From contig NZ_JAIVFV010000066.1 in the NCBI RefSeq assembly GCF_020829445.1, positions 1-35,104 on the forward strand: a stretch of DNA of 35,104 nucleotides, given 5' to 3'. A program made the position numbers and the translations under genes. The notes under the pieces are model-generated. The model saw nothing but the letters and a program-made list of their open reading frames with translations, was not told the DNA's origin and searched no databases. This stretch comes from Nostoc sp. CHAB 5836. Lineage in GTDB: Bacteria > Cyanobacteriota > Cyanobacteriia > Cyanobacteriales > Nostocaceae. Positions 23,680-32,249 of the stretch are shown here, piece after piece; the stretch's first letter is position 1; every line of letters starts with the position of its first letter.

Positions 23680-23985
23680 GTGGTGACAAGAACCGCTAAT
23701 CATGAACCAATGCCTGAGATTATCTCGACATCCTATCTTCGTTACCGTGCAACCGGGAGAGGCTTTGATCTTGATCTGATTGAAAATATCCTACGCTTCT
23801 CCAGCAAACGATATTATGATGTAGAAACAGATCGGGCGATCGCAGTTGGGAAGCATGGTGAACAGCTAGTTTTAATTCCCTTTGAACAAAGTGAAAACAC
23901 GATTACACCGATTACAATTCACGCCACAACTCGACAACAAATTCGATTTCGTCTAAAAACCGGGCGGTTGATTACAAATGTCTGA
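23680..23985 (+). CDS. Small protein, likely DUF4258-like toxin-type partner of DUF2283
   Basis: 101 residues from GTG at 23680 (AGGA lies 8 bp upstream); ATG at 23710 (MPEIISTSYLRYRATG) is the alternative. The sequence ILRFSSKRYYDVETDRAIAV followed by GKHGEQLVLIPFEQ and, at the C-terminus, IHATTRQQIRFRLKTGR resembles small proteins of the BrnT/DUF4258 type that form pairs with DUF2283 proteins. The pair is often listed as a possible toxin-antitoxin module, without direct proof. The stop overlaps the start of the next gene by 8 bp. Confidence 0.65.
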   Translation: MVTRTANHEPMPEIISTSYLRYRATGRGFDLDLIENILRFSSKRYYDVETDRAIAVGKHGEQLVLIPFEQSENTITPITIHATTRQQIRFRLKTGRLITNV

Positions 23986-24223
23986 CATCAAGCAACAATT
24001 GCCACAAATAAACTACTTCAAAGAAGAGGATATTCTTCATCTGCTAATCTCCGAAGAGCCAGAATCAGCAAGTATTGAAATTAGTCCAAATGTCACTGCT
24101 GAACTGAATGCAGCCGGAGAGTTGATTGGCGTGGAAATTCTTAATGCTAGTAATTACATCCGAGATTTTATTTTGGAATCTGTTCAGGGTAAGCTGTTGA
24201 ACTTGGTTCGCAGCGAAGTATAG
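23978..24223 (+). CDS. DUF2283 protein, probable antitoxin-like partner
   Basis: 81 residues: INYFKEEDILHLLISEEPES followed by ASIEISPNVTAELNAAGELI and GVEILNAS. These are the signature strands of DUF2283 (Y..d.D.L.i......s.ei.p.v....d..G..vGiEIl.AS). The gene overlaps its upstream partner by 8 bp, so translation is coupled. DUF2283 genes are commonly found in such two-gene units in cyanobacteria. A ParD-like relic follows at once in another frame. Confidence 0.82.
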   Translation: MSDIKQQLPQINYFKEEDILHLLISEEPESASIEISPNVTAELNAAGELIGVEILNASNYIRDFILESVQGKLLNLVRSEV

Positions 24224-24420
24224 CCAGCGAAGCGATCGCAGTTATTCTTGCAGGCATAAAACTCCTGCAACAGCAAGAAGACATCTATCAAGGACGACTG
24301 CAAGACCTGCAACAAGAAGCGCGTATTGGGTGGGAAGCGTCTCAAAGGGGCGAAGTTGTTGATGGCTCCATTGCAATGGCTCAAATTCGTGCCCGTGTGC
24401 GTAGGCGTAGCCCGTCGTAG
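24193..24420 (+). pseudogene. ParD-like antitoxin remnant
   Basis: In the frame one base behind the DUF2283 gene, an open stretch without a start codon reads LLQQQEDIYQGRLQDLQQEA then RIGWEASQRGEVVDGSIAMA and ends at TAG (24418). This matches the C-terminal toxin-binding half of ParD-type antitoxins (LR.EI..G..ql..GEvvdg...a...r). The N-terminal ribbon-helix-helix part is missing, and the last codons (RRRSPS) derive from a dispersed repeat word (GCGTAGCCCGTCGTAGACAT). No ParE gene is next to it. Confidence 0.65.
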
Positions 24421-24511
24421 ACATCGCGCCAAAACGATTGAAAACGATGCCCACCCTACTGAATTAGTTTTAATTTATTCCTCACTCCTCACTCTTAACT
24501 CCTAACTTGAT

Positions 24512-25261
24512 TTAAACTTTTCCAAACCGCCGCTCCCGTTGCTGGTAGGCACACAAAGCACGGTGAAACTCTGCACGGTCAAAATCGGGCCAAAGAGTAT
24601 CAGTAATGTAAATTTCCCCATAAGCCATTTGCCAGAGAAGAAAATTTGAAAGGCGCATTTCTCCACTGGTGCGAATTAACAAATCTGGGTCAGTAATTCC
24701 GGCTGTGTACAAGTGGCTCTCAAACACCTGTTCATCAATTTGATCAGATTGTAGCAGACCTTGCTGAACAAGCTTGGCGATCGCCTGACAAGCTTGTAAA
24801 ATCTCTTGCCGTCCGCCATAATTAGTTGCCACCGAAAACTGGATACCGCGATTGTCCTTAGTTGCTTCCATTGAACGGGATATTTCTAGTTGGAGCGATC
24901 GTGGCAGGTCTTGTAAATTGCCCACAAACTTAATTTGAACATTCTCTTCGACCATTTCCCGCAGTTCTTGGCGCAAAACTCTTTGAAACAGAGTCATCAA
25001 AAAATCCACTTCTTCCTGCGGTCTTTTCCAATTCTCCGTTGAAAACGCATAAGCCGTCAGCGCCTGAATTCCCCAATCCTGACAACAGCGAAGTAAATCC
25101 TTGAGAGCATCTACTCCTCGCTTGTGACCCATAATTCGGGGTAGACCCTGACGTTTAGCCCATCGACCATTACCATCCATAATCACCGCCACGTGCTGGG
25201 GCAATAGTTCTCGTTTTAAGTCAGTAGGCAAATCTTGCAGTTTAGTTTGTTGTGCTGTCAT
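24512..25261 (-). CDS. uppS: Isoprenyl transferase (undecaprenyl diphosphate synthase type)
   Basis: 249 residues with all UPP-synthase signatures: [13 protein letters not shown] (catalytic Asp29), [24 protein letters not shown], and the C-terminal [20 protein letters not shown] with [10 protein letters not shown]. The enzyme condenses isopentenyl diphosphate onto farnesyl diphosphate in cis, producing the C55 lipid carrier for peptidoglycan and envelope glycans (or a related polyprenol). Its ATG overlaps the stop of cdaA by 4 bp, so the two are translationally coupled. This links cell-wall carrier synthesis with c-di-AMP production. Confidence 0.95.
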   Translation of the reverse strand: MTAQQTKLQDLPTDLKRELLPQHVAVIMDGNGRWAKRQGLPRIMGHKRGVDALKDLLRCCQDWGIQALTAYAFSTENWKRPQEEVDFLMTLFQRVLRQELREMVEENVQIKFVGNLQDLPRSLQLEISRSMEATKDNRGIQFSVATNYGGRQEILQACQAIAKLVQQGLLQSDQIDEQVFESHLYTAGITDPDLLIRTSGEMRLSNFLLWQMAYGEIYITDTLWPDFDRAEFHRALCAYQQRERRFGKV

Positions 25262-26223
25262 TTTTTATCTCGAGAAGCGGTCGTACCCCTACGGGGAAGC
25301 AAGCTACGCGTAGAGCGTCGAAGACGTGGTAATCTGAGTAAACGTGAAACCAGTGCTAGTGTCTTCCCAGGTATCTGACGAATAAAACTCAACAGACCAG
25401 GAGCAACAGCTTCCCTATCCACGGTTGGGGACAAAAGAGCCTCTAATGACTCTTTCAGCTTCCTAATCGTCAGTGGTCTATTTAGGGTTCCCCGTTCCGC
25501 TAAGGAAATGGAACCAGTTTCTTCAGATACAACGACACAAATGCAATTTTCGACCCGCTCAGTAATTCCCATTGCCGCCCGGTGGCGTGTTCCCAACTGG
25601 CGCGAGGCTGTGCGTCCCGAAAGTGGTAAAATTATACCCGATGATACAATCCGTGAACCACGGATCAGTGTTGCTCCGTCGTGTAACAACGTTTTCGGCT
25701 GAAAAATTGTTTGGATCAGTTCTTTAGAAACTTCGGCATTGAGCTTTACTCCTGGCACAGAAAAATCTCGCTCATCAATTGGGCCTGTGGTTTCCAAAAT
25801 TAGTAAAGCTCCAATGCGGTTTTTTGACAATTCTTTAACAGCCTCGACAATTTCATCAATTACACTATCAGATTTAGGGATTGCCAACCGATCGGGTTGA
25901 AACAGCTGGCGAAATTCGCCACGTCCCAATTGCTCCAAAAAGCGTCGAAACTCTGACTGTAGAGCAACTGCCATCGCCACAGCACAACCAATCACCAACT
26001 TTTCTAATACAAAACTTAGCAGAGGTAGTCCTAATCTGCCACTTAGTGCTGAGGCTAGCATTAAGATAATGAATCCCCTCACCAGCCACAGTGTCCGGCG
26101 CTCACTAATGATAACTAGTATCATGTAGGTCAGCGCCAGCACTAACACAATATCCAGAGTCCCAAGTAGCAAGGACTGTGACCATCCCAGGTTTGTCAGC
26201 CATTGCTTCCACCAATCTCTCAT
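25258..26223 (-). CDS. cdaA: Diadenylate cyclase CdaA
   Basis: 321 residues. Three membrane helices (about 17-40, 46-62 and 68-88) precede the DAC (DisA_N) catalytic domain (about 105-260). It contains LLHDGATLI with DGA at 182-184 and GTRHRAAMG with RHR at 213-215, the two motifs needed to make cyclic di-AMP from two ATP. This matches membrane-bound CdaA. In other bacteria c-di-AMP controls potassium transport, osmotic balance and wall synthesis. The C-terminus (from about 290) is an Arg-rich extension ([20 protein letters not shown]). Its DNA (about 25262-25330) looks like a dispersed palindromic repeat, so the tail may be recently acquired. It is upstream of uppS with a 4-bp overlap. Confidence 0.94.
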   Translation of the reverse strand: MRDWWKQWLTNLGWSQSLLLGTLDIVLVLALTYMILVIISERRTLWLVRGFIILMLASALSGRLGLPLLSFVLEKLVIGCAVAMAVALQSEFRRFLEQLGRGEFRQLFQPDRLAIPKSDSVIDEIVEAVKELSKNRIGALLILETTGPIDERDFSVPGVKLNAEVSKELIQTIFQPKTLLHDGATLIRGSRIVSSGIILPLSGRTASRQLGTRHRAAMGITERVENCICVVVSEETGSISLAERGTLNRPLTIRKLKESLEALLSPTVDREAVAPGLLSFIRQIPGKTLALVSRLLRLPRLRRSTRSLLPRRGTTASRDKK

Positions 26224-26254
26224 GACATCTGGATTACACTTTTGCCTCTAATTA

Positions 26255-26338
26255 CAATTAGTCATTAGTCATTAGTCATTGGTCATTAGTCATTAGTCAT
26301 TAGTTCCTGGCTAATGACCAATGACCAAGGACAAATGA
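26255..26338. repeat. Inverted heptamer arrays between lysA and cdaA
   Basis: About six units of GTCATTA-type sequence (26260-26302) are followed, after TTCCTGG, by four units in the opposite orientation (CTAATGACCAATGACCAAGG). The two halves can pair as a long hairpin. The right half ends exactly at the lysA stop codon. Confidence 0.85.
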
Positions 26339-27895
26339 CTATTTCTTTAGTCTTTCTGGTAAGCGATCTTGTCGAATTAAGTCTTGATAAGTTTCACGTT
26401 GCAAAAATAAATTTGCTTCGCCATTCACCACTAGGACTGCTGCCGGTCGGGGCAAGCGGTTGTAGTTAGATGCCATACTGTAATTGTACGCACCAGTTCC
26501 CATAACTACGAGAATATCCCCTGGTTCAGTCTTTGGGAGTAGTGCATTTTTAATCAGAATATCTCCTGATTCACAATGTTTACCAGCAATTGTGACTGTT
26601 TCGGTTGAGGGAGAAGACATTTTATTGGCAACAACTGCCCGATAAACTGATTGGTAAGTAATCGGGCGGGGATTGTCAGACATTCCTCCATCGATCGCTA
26701 CGTAGGTACGAATCTCTGGGATGACTTTGGATGAACCAACAGTATAGGCAGTAACGCAAGCTGTAGCAATTAGCGATCGCCCTGGTTCACAAAGTAATTT
26801 TGGCAAAGGCAGATTTTCGGCTGCACAAGCTTCTTGGATCACTTCACAAATTGCCTTCACCCACTCTTCAATGCTGGGGGGGTCGTCTGATTCTGTATAC
26901 TTAATCCCTAAACCACCGCCGACATTTAACTCTGTCAAATTTAAACCATACTTCGCCGCATCACGTAACCACTGCACCATCAAAGCTGCTAAATCTCGAT
27001 GCGGTTGGCGTTCAAAAATTTGGGAACCAATATGACCATGTAACCCTACACAGTTAAGGAAAGACTGTTTGCTGACAAAAGTAAATAATTCCTCTAACTC
27101 ATTTGGATCAAAGCCAAATTTACTATCTAGTTGCCCCGTGCGGATATATTCATGTGTGTGACATTCAATACCCGGAGTCAGGCGTAACATGATGCGGATG
27201 GTAAGAGGGGATGAGGGGGATGAGGGGGATGAGGGAGATGAAGACAATATTGCTCCCTCATCTCCCCCTGCTCCCTCATCTCCCCCTGCTCCCTCATCTC
27301 CCCCTGCTCCCTCATCTCCCCCTGCTCCCTCATCTCCCCCTGCTCCCTCATCTCCCCTGCTCCCCTGCTCCCCAGCAATTTCGACCAAGGTTTTTAATTC
27401 GTGCCAGTTATCCACCACAATAGTGCAACCGACTTCAGTGGCAAAAATCAGTTCTTCACGAGACTTATTGTTGTTATGAAGATAGATTTTCTCAGGATTG
27501 ACACCTGCTTGCAGCGCGGTGTAAAGTTCACCGCCTGATGCGACATCAATTCCTAAACCAACAGAAGCCGCGATCGCACAAACTGCTAAACAATTCCAAG
27601 CTTTTGAGGCGTACAATACTTGAGATTCGCCCTTGTAGTATTGCTTGAAAGCATCTCGGTATTGCTGACAAGCCGAACGCAGGGTTTCTTCATCTAAAAT
27701 ATATAAAGGTGAACCAAACTGCTCAACTAGGGTTGTGACATCACACCCACCAATTTCCAGGAGGTCATGATCATGAACTCTAGCAGTCAAGGGTAAAAGT
27801 TCTTGATTAGGCGATGGATTTGCGCTGGTGTCACGCCTTTGAGGTAAATATTGACTTCCAGAATGTTGAACCCCAGTGGGGTGAGTCGATACCAT
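26339..27895 (-). CDS. lysA: Diaminopimelate decarboxylase with repeat insertion
   Basis: 518 residues, a fold-type III PLP enzyme making L-lysine from meso-diaminopimelate. Visible: PLP-binding Lys98 in YASKAWN, HGHIGSQ, the glycine-rich phosphate loop NVGGGLGI, EPGRS, CESGDIL and the C-terminal GAYNYSMASNYN. The barrel is interrupted at about residues 175-231 by an insertion of six GDEGAG repeats followed by SSSPSSPSSP, encoded by the 18-bp repeat at 27195-27370. The flanking segments (ELKTLVEIA and TIRIMLRLTPG) would join smoothly without it, so the insertion probably forms a surface loop. The N-terminus has a 35-residue polar extension. cdaA lies 115 bp downstream on the same strand. Confidence 0.93.
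   Translation of the reverse strand: MVSTHPTGVQHSGSQYLPQRRDTSANPSPNQELLPLTARVHDHDLLEIGGCDVTTLVEQFGSPLYILDEETLRSACQQYRDAFKQYYKGESQVLYASKAWNCLAVCAIAASVGLGIDVASGGELYTALQAGVNPEKIYLHNNNKSREELIFATEVGCTIVVDNWHELKTLVEIAGEQGSRGDEGAGGDEGAGGDEGAGGDEGAGGDEGAGGDEGAILSSSPSSPSSPSSPLTIRIMLRLTPGIECHTHEYIRTGQLDSKFGFDPNELEELFTFVSKQSFLNCVGLHGHIGSQIFERQPHRDLAALMVQWLRDAAKYGLNLTELNVGGGLGIKYTESDDPPSIEEWVKAICEVIQEACAAENLPLPKLLCEPGRSLIATACVTAYTVGSSKVIPEIRTYVAIDGGMSDNPRPITYQSVYRAVVANKMSSPSTETVTIAGKHCESGDILIKNALLPKTEPGDILVVMGTGAYNYSMASNYNRLPRPAAVLVVNGEANLFLQRETYQDLIRQDRLPERLKK
27195..27370 (-). repeat. 18-bp tandem array expanded in frame inside lysA
   Basis: Units of CTCCCTCATCTCCCCCTG (18 bp) repeat about six times, flanked by shorter GGGGGATGA words. 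Being a multiple of three and lacking stops, the array is translated as GDEGAG. The words match those in the arrays after radA and rpaB. Confidence 0.92.
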
Positions 27896-27988
27896 AACTA
27901 TAAAAGTTTTCCTTGTTTAAATTACGAGCTTTGAGTTTGTCTCTCGATACCCAGTTTACAAAGGGTTTGTAATCTTATTCAATATAAT

Positions 27989-28540
27989 GTGATCTCATCA
28001 GACTTAGAAATTCAATTACTGACTCCAAAGCATCTAAGTGCATTGTTGGAACTGGATCAAGCCTGTTTTGGCGGTCTATGGACAATGGAAGGCTACCAAC
28101 GAGAGTTGGACAGTCCCAACAGCGACCTACTAGGTTTATTTTCCCCTGTCTCTAATTCGAGACTATTGGGAATGGGTTGCTTTTGGTCAATTTTGGAGGA
28201 AGCCCACATTACAATTTTGGCGGTTCATCCAGAATATCACCGTCAGGGAATGGGTGCGGCTTTATTATATTCACTGATTAAGACAGCTTGCGATCGCAAA
28301 ATGGAGCGAGCTACCCTCGAAGTCCGAGCTTCCAACTTGGCAGCTATATCTTTATATCAAAAATTTGGCTTTCAAACAGCCGGACGGCGGCGGCGTTACT
28401 ACCAAGATAACGATGAGGACGCGTTGATTCTTTGGCTCCCAGATTTACAACACCCCAAATTTCAAGCAACTTTAGACCAGTGGTATTCCATTGTCAGCGA
28501 TCGCCTAGACAAATCCTCTTGGCACTTGCTTTTTAACTAA
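27989..28540 (+). CDS. rimI: RimI-type N-acetyltransferase (ribosomal protein S18)
   Basis: 183 residues starting at GTG. It is a GNAT-fold acetyltransferase: LELDQACFGGLWTMEGYQRE at the N-terminus, ITILAVHPEYHRQGMGAALL with the acetyl-CoA loop R/Q-x-x-G-x-G/A (YHRQGMGAAL), then ATLEVRASNLAAISLYQKFG and the GRRRRYYQDNDEDALIL end typical of RimI. RimI acetylates the N-terminal Ala of ribosomal protein S18. The protein has a 35-residue C-terminal extension common in cyanobacterial members. It is divergent from lysA with 93 bp between starts. Confidence 0.88.
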   Translation: MISSDLEIQLLTPKHLSALLELDQACFGGLWTMEGYQRELDSPNSDLLGLFSPVSNSRLLGMGCFWSILEEAHITILAVHPEYHRQGMGAALLYSLIKTACDRKMERATLEVRASNLAAISLYQKFGFQTAGRRRRYYQDNDEDALILWLPDLQHPKFQATLDQWYSIVSDRLDKSSWHLLFN

Positions 28541-28571
28541 TTCGTAATTCATGATCAATTACAAATTATTT

Positions 28572-28892
28572 CAGTACATTAGTGCGAAAAACCCCAACTA
28601 TATTACGAAACCTAAATAAGCTTCAAACCCTTACTAATAACCAATGACCAATGACCGATGACAGCCTTAGTACAATATTTCATAAATTCGTAGCGAATTC
28701 TCTTTGCGTTCCTACCCTACGGGAAGGCGAAGCGCCTATGCGCTTCCCTTTGCGCTCCTACCCTGCGGGAAGGCGTTCGCGTAGCGTCTCGTAGAGAAGC
28801 GCCTATGCGTTTAAATTTCAACCCTCAATTCACTACGATTTTATGCAAAACTGTACTTAGCCAGTTAACTTTAATTGCGCCAACTTACCTAA
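28572..28892 (+). repeat. Family Y element, copy E, split by family X copy 3
   Basis: Left part 28572-28670 (AGTACATTAGTGCGAAAAAC ... CAGCCTTAG), right part 28861-28892 (CCAGTTAACTTTAATTGCGCC...). Joining the two parts at CTTAG recreates the uninterrupted family word CAGCCTTAGCCAGTTAAC present in the other copies. Confidence 0.85.
28671..28855 (+). repeat. Family X element, copy 3, nested, with CTTAG duplication
   Basis: Starts TACAATATTTCATAAATTCG and ends CAAAACTGTA. CTTAG is duplicated on both sides (28666-28670 and 28856-28860). It is 20 bp longer than the other copies because of an extra GCGTAGCGTCTCGTAGAGAA palindromic word in its interior. Confidence 0.88.
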
Positions 28893-28918
28893 GTGTTGGG
28901 CATTATTAATTTTGAACT

Positions 28919-29031
28919 AGAGACTTCCAAATAAAAAAATACCCAAAAAACTCTCTTCTCCTCATTCCTCCGTGTTCTCTGCGCCTCTGTGGTTCGTTTA
29001 TTTGAGTAATTTATTTCTTGGAAGTCCCTTA
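28919..29031 (+). repeat. Family W inverted-repeat element, copy 2
   Basis: Left end TAGAGACTTCCAAATAAA and right end ATTTCTTGGAAGTCCCTTA are inverted copies with few mismatches. The same ends occur at 13474-13600. The interior has CCTCCGTGTTCTCTGCGCCT and GTGGTTCGTTT words shared loosely with 5221-5250. Non-coding. Confidence 0.6.
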
Positions 29032-29426
29032 TTGGGGCTTGTGATCAGCTTCAGCAAAAAAATGTCACTTTGCAGCACCTATTTATATTCAAATGTTTTA
29101 TCTAAAAGCTTTTATTTATAACAAATATATATAATAAGATATTTTTGCTTGATCTGAAAAAATATATATGTTAGATATTAGTATTTTGGATTGAGTCAAA
29201 AAACTCTCAATGTAAGTAGTAAACTATCTGTAATAAATCTCAAAAACACTGGTGAACTAAAGCTCCTCAGTACACTAGTTAGATAAAAGTAGTCAATAGT
29301 TAACAATTAGCCCATCAACCTAAGTCATAGCTTCAGGATGTCTATAATCTGTTATACAGGCATCCAAAAGCTTTGCCTGTGCTAAAATCAGCATACCGGC
29401 ACGACCGCAGATGATGGGATAAAGCC

Positions 29427-31895
29427 ATGTTTGAGCGCTTCACAGAAAAAGCCATTAAGGTAATCATGCTGGCCCAAGAAGAGGCCCGCCGTTTAGGTCA
29501 CAACTTTGTTGGAACCGAGCAGATCCTCCTGGGTCTGATTGGCGAAGGCACTGGTGTGGCTGCGAAGGTGCTGAAATCAATGGGCGTCAATCTCAAAGAT
29601 GCCCGAATTGAAGTTGAAAAAATTATAGGACGGGGATCAGGCTTTGTTGCCGTGGAAATTCCGTTTACGCCACGGGCAAAGCGAGTTTTAGAACTCTCCT
29701 TGGAAGAAGCACGCCAACTGGGGCATAACTACATTGGCACCGAGCATCTGCTGTTGGGCCTAATCCGCGAAGGGGAAGGTGTCGCAGCCAGGGTGCTAGA
29801 AAACCTCGGCGTGGATCTATCTAAGGTAAGAACCCAAGTCATCCGGATGTTGGGAGAAACTGCCGAAGTTTCACCAGGCGGTTCATCCGGGCGCACAAAA
29901 ACCCCGACTCTGGATGAATTTGGCTCTAACCTGACCCAGATGGCAATGGATAACAAGCTCGATCCGGTGGTGGGACGCGCCAAGGAAATTGAGCGGGTGA
30001 TCCAGATATTGGGTAGGCGAACTAAAAATAACCCAGTGCTGATTGGAGAACCAGGGGTTGGTAAAACTGCGATCGCTGAAGGTTTAGCTTCACGCATTGC
30101 CACTAAGGATATCCCTGACATCCTCGAAGATAAACGCGTCGTCACACTGGATATTGGTTTGCTCGTAGCCGGAACCAAATACCGGGGTGAATTTGAAGAA
30201 CGCTTGAAAAAAATCATGGATGAAATCCGCTCGGCGGGTAATGTCATTCTCGTGATTGATGAGGTACACACCTTAATTGGTGCAGGTGCAGCAGAAGGTG
30301 CTATTGACGCAGCAAATATCCTCAAGCCAGCTTTGGCCAGAGGTGAGTTGCAGTGCATCGGTGCTACAACCCTAGATGAATACCGGAAGCACATCGAGCG
30401 AGATGCAGCTCTAGAGCGGCGTTTCCAGCCAGTAATGGTTGGCGAACCGACAGTTGATGAAACAATTGAAATCTTGTATGGTCTGCGCGAACGCTACGAG
30501 CAACACCATAAACTGAAAATCTCCGACGAAGCATTGGTAGCGGCGGCGAAGTTATCAGACCGTTACATTAGCGATCGCTACCTCCCAGATAAAGCCATCG
30601 ACTTAGTTGATGAAGCTGGTTCTAGGGTGCGCTTGATTAACTCCCAATTGCCACCCGCAGCCAAAGAGTTAGACAAAGAACTGCGTCAGATATTAAAAGA
30701 AAAAGATGACGCGGTGCGCTCTCAAGACTTCGATAAAGCTGGGGGATTGCGCGATCGCGAAATGGAAATCAAAGCCGAAATTCGAGCGATCGCTCAAAGC
30801 AAGACCAACGCAACTGGCACAGAAGGTGAAGAACCTGTAGTTACAGAAGAAGACATTGCCCACATTGTCGCTTCTTGGACTGGAGTACCGGTGAACAAAC
30901 TCACCGAATCTGAATCTGAAAAGCTGTTGCACATGGAAGACACCTTGCATCAGCGTTTAATCGGTCAGGATGAAGCTGTGAAAGCAGTTTCACGGGCAAT
31001 TCGTCGCGCTCGTGTCGGCTTGAAAAATCCCAACCGACCCATAGCTAGCTTTGTCTTCTCTGGGCCTACTGGTGTAGGTAAAACCGAGTTGGCGAAGTCC
31101 TTAGCTGCTTACTTCTTCGGTTCCGAAGAAGCGATGATCCGCTTAGATATGTCCGAATACATGGAGCGTCACACCGTCAGCAAGCTGATTGGTTCCCCTC
31201 CAGGCTATGTTGGTTATAACGAAGGTGGTCAGCTGACTGAAGCCGTGCGGCGGCGTCCTTACACCGTGGTGTTGTTCGACGAAATCGAAAAAGCCCACCC
31301 CGATGTTTTCAATATGCTGCTGCAAATTTTGGAAGACGGACGGTTAACTGATGCCAAAGGTCGCACGGTGGACTTCAAGAACACCTTGCTGATTTTAACT
31401 TCCAATATTGGTTCTAAGGTAATTGAAAAAGGCGGTAGCGGTATCGGCTTTGAATTCTCCGAAGACGCCAGCGAGTCAACTTACAACCGGATTCGCTCTT
31501 TGGTCAACGAAGAACTCAAGCAGTACTTCCGTCCAGAGTTCCTCAACCGACTCGATGAAATTATCGTCTTCCGTCAGTTGAGCAAGCCGGAAGTGACCCA
31601 AATCGCCGAAATTATGCTTAAGGAAGTATTTGGGCGTTTAACTGAAAAGGGTATCACCTTAGAAGTCACAGACCGCTTCAAGGATCGTTTGATCACTGAA
31701 GGTTACAGTCCCAGCTACGGCGCAAGGCCATTACGTCGGGCGATTATGCGCCTGTTAGAAGATAGCCTAGCAGAAGAAATTCTGTCTGGTCGCATTAAGG
31801 ATGGCGATACAGCCTTAGTTGATGTCGATGAAAATGGCGTTGTCCAAGTTAGTTCTCAACAGCGTCGGGAATTGTTACCCCAAGGTGTTGAGTAA
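29427..31895 (+). CDS. clpC: ATP-dependent Clp protease ATP-binding subunit ClpC
   Basis: 822 residues, full length for ClpC. Two N-terminal Clp repeats (about 4-145; [20 protein letters not shown] and [20 protein letters not shown]), first AAA+ domain with Walker A GEPGVGKT (207-214), a UVR-type coiled-coil segment (about 424-459) in the middle region, and a second AAA+ domain with GPTGVGKT (about 545-552). ClpC unfolds substrates and feeds them to ClpP/ClpR rings. In cyanobacteria and plastids it is essential. It is preceded by a 395-bp repeat-free leader and followed by a strong terminator, so it is probably transcribed alone. Confidence 0.97.
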   Translation: MFERFTEKAIKVIMLAQEEARRLGHNFVGTEQILLGLIGEGTGVAAKVLKSMGVNLKDARIEVEKIIGRGSGFVAVEIPFTPRAKRVLELSLEEARQLGHNYIGTEHLLLGLIREGEGVAARVLENLGVDLSKVRTQVIRMLGETAEVSPGGSSGRTKTPTLDEFGSNLTQMAMDNKLDPVVGRAKEIERVIQILGRRTKNNPVLIGEPGVGKTAIAEGLASRIATKDIPDILEDKRVVTLDIGLLVAGTKYRGEFEERLKKIMDEIRSAGNVILVIDEVHTLIGAGAAEGAIDAANILKPALARGELQCIGATTLDEYRKHIERDAALERRFQPVMVGEPTVDETIEILYGLRERYEQHHKLKISDEALVAAAKLSDRYISDRYLPDKAIDLVDEAGSRVRLINSQLPPAAKELDKELRQILKEKDDAVRSQDFDKAGGLRDREMEIKAEIRAIAQSKTNATGTEGEEPVVTEEDIAHIVASWTGVPVNKLTESESEKLLHMEDTLHQRLIGQDEAVKAVSRAIRRARVGLKNPNRPIASFVFSGPTGVGKTELAKSLAAYFFGSEEAMIRLDMSEYMERHTVSKLIGSPPGYVGYNEGGQLTEAVRRRPYTVVLFDEIEKAHPDVFNMLLQILEDGRLTDAKGRTVDFKNTLLILTSNIGSKVIEKGGSGIGFEFSEDASESTYNRIRSLVNEELKQYFRPEFLNRLDEIIVFRQLSKPEVTQIAEIMLKEVFGRLTEKGITLEVTDRFKDRLITEGYSPSYGARPLRRAIMRLLEDSLAEEILSGRIKDGDTALVDVDENGVVQVSSQQRRELLPQGVE

Positions 31896-31935
31896 GATTT
31901 AGAGTTTGAGATTTAAGTCTCAAATACAAAATTAG

Positions 31936-31971
31936 AAAACGGTAGAGTATTAATTGCTCTACCGTTTTTTT
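31936..31971 (+). terminator. Intrinsic terminator after clpC
   Basis: ACGGTAGAG pairs with CTCTACCGT around a 9-base loop, followed by seven T. It starts 41 bp after the clpC stop. The A-rich left flank also pairs with the T tract, making it potentially active in both directions. Confidence 0.88.
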
Positions 31972-32249
31972 GTGGGAAAATATCTGGAGTTAATGTTGTA
32001 AAGTGTAGAATAGGCGATACCTTCTCTGCGAGACGCTGCGCGAACGGTGAGCTTCTCTACGAGACGCTCCGCGAACGCTAACGCCAAAGTTTTCGGTCGG
32101 TCTACTGAAGTTAGTTAATGGTTAGAGCATCAAGTTACTCTCGTAAATGCATAACACGAAAACGTAAAATTATTGTAGTGCGGGCATCTTGCCCGTTTCC
32201 AATATACAAATTAAATACGCAACAGCTTATCTATGCTTGAGAGACAAAA
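31972..32249. other. Intergenic with tandem palindromic words
   Basis: Two related words, TCTCTGCGAGACGCTGCGCG and TCTCTACGAGACGCTCCGCG, lie near 32022-32076; the word is a dispersed repeat in this genome (compare 28780-28800). GGGCATCTTGCCCG near 32180 is a short hairpin. The sequence GCTTGAGAGACAAAA directly before 32250 offers a weak ribosome binding site. Confidence 0.5.

Larger units (their letters stand above)
28541..29426. other. Repeat cluster and clpC leader region
   Basis: About 890 bp without a gene. It holds family Y copy E interrupted by family X copy 3, then family W copy 2 (28919-29031). The remaining 395 bp (29032-29426) are A/T-rich, free of recognised repeats, and must carry the clpC promoter and leader. 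No single promoter could be picked out with confidence. Confidence 0.6.

Noticed and set aside
24184-24454. Two minus-strand frames of 70-82 codons opposite the ParD relic
   Set aside because: No similarity or start signal; the plus-strand frame shows clear ParD-like sequence instead.
29729-30394. A 221-codon minus-strand frame inside clpC
   Set aside because: It is the antisense of a well-conserved, highly biased coding sequence; no domain is seen in it.
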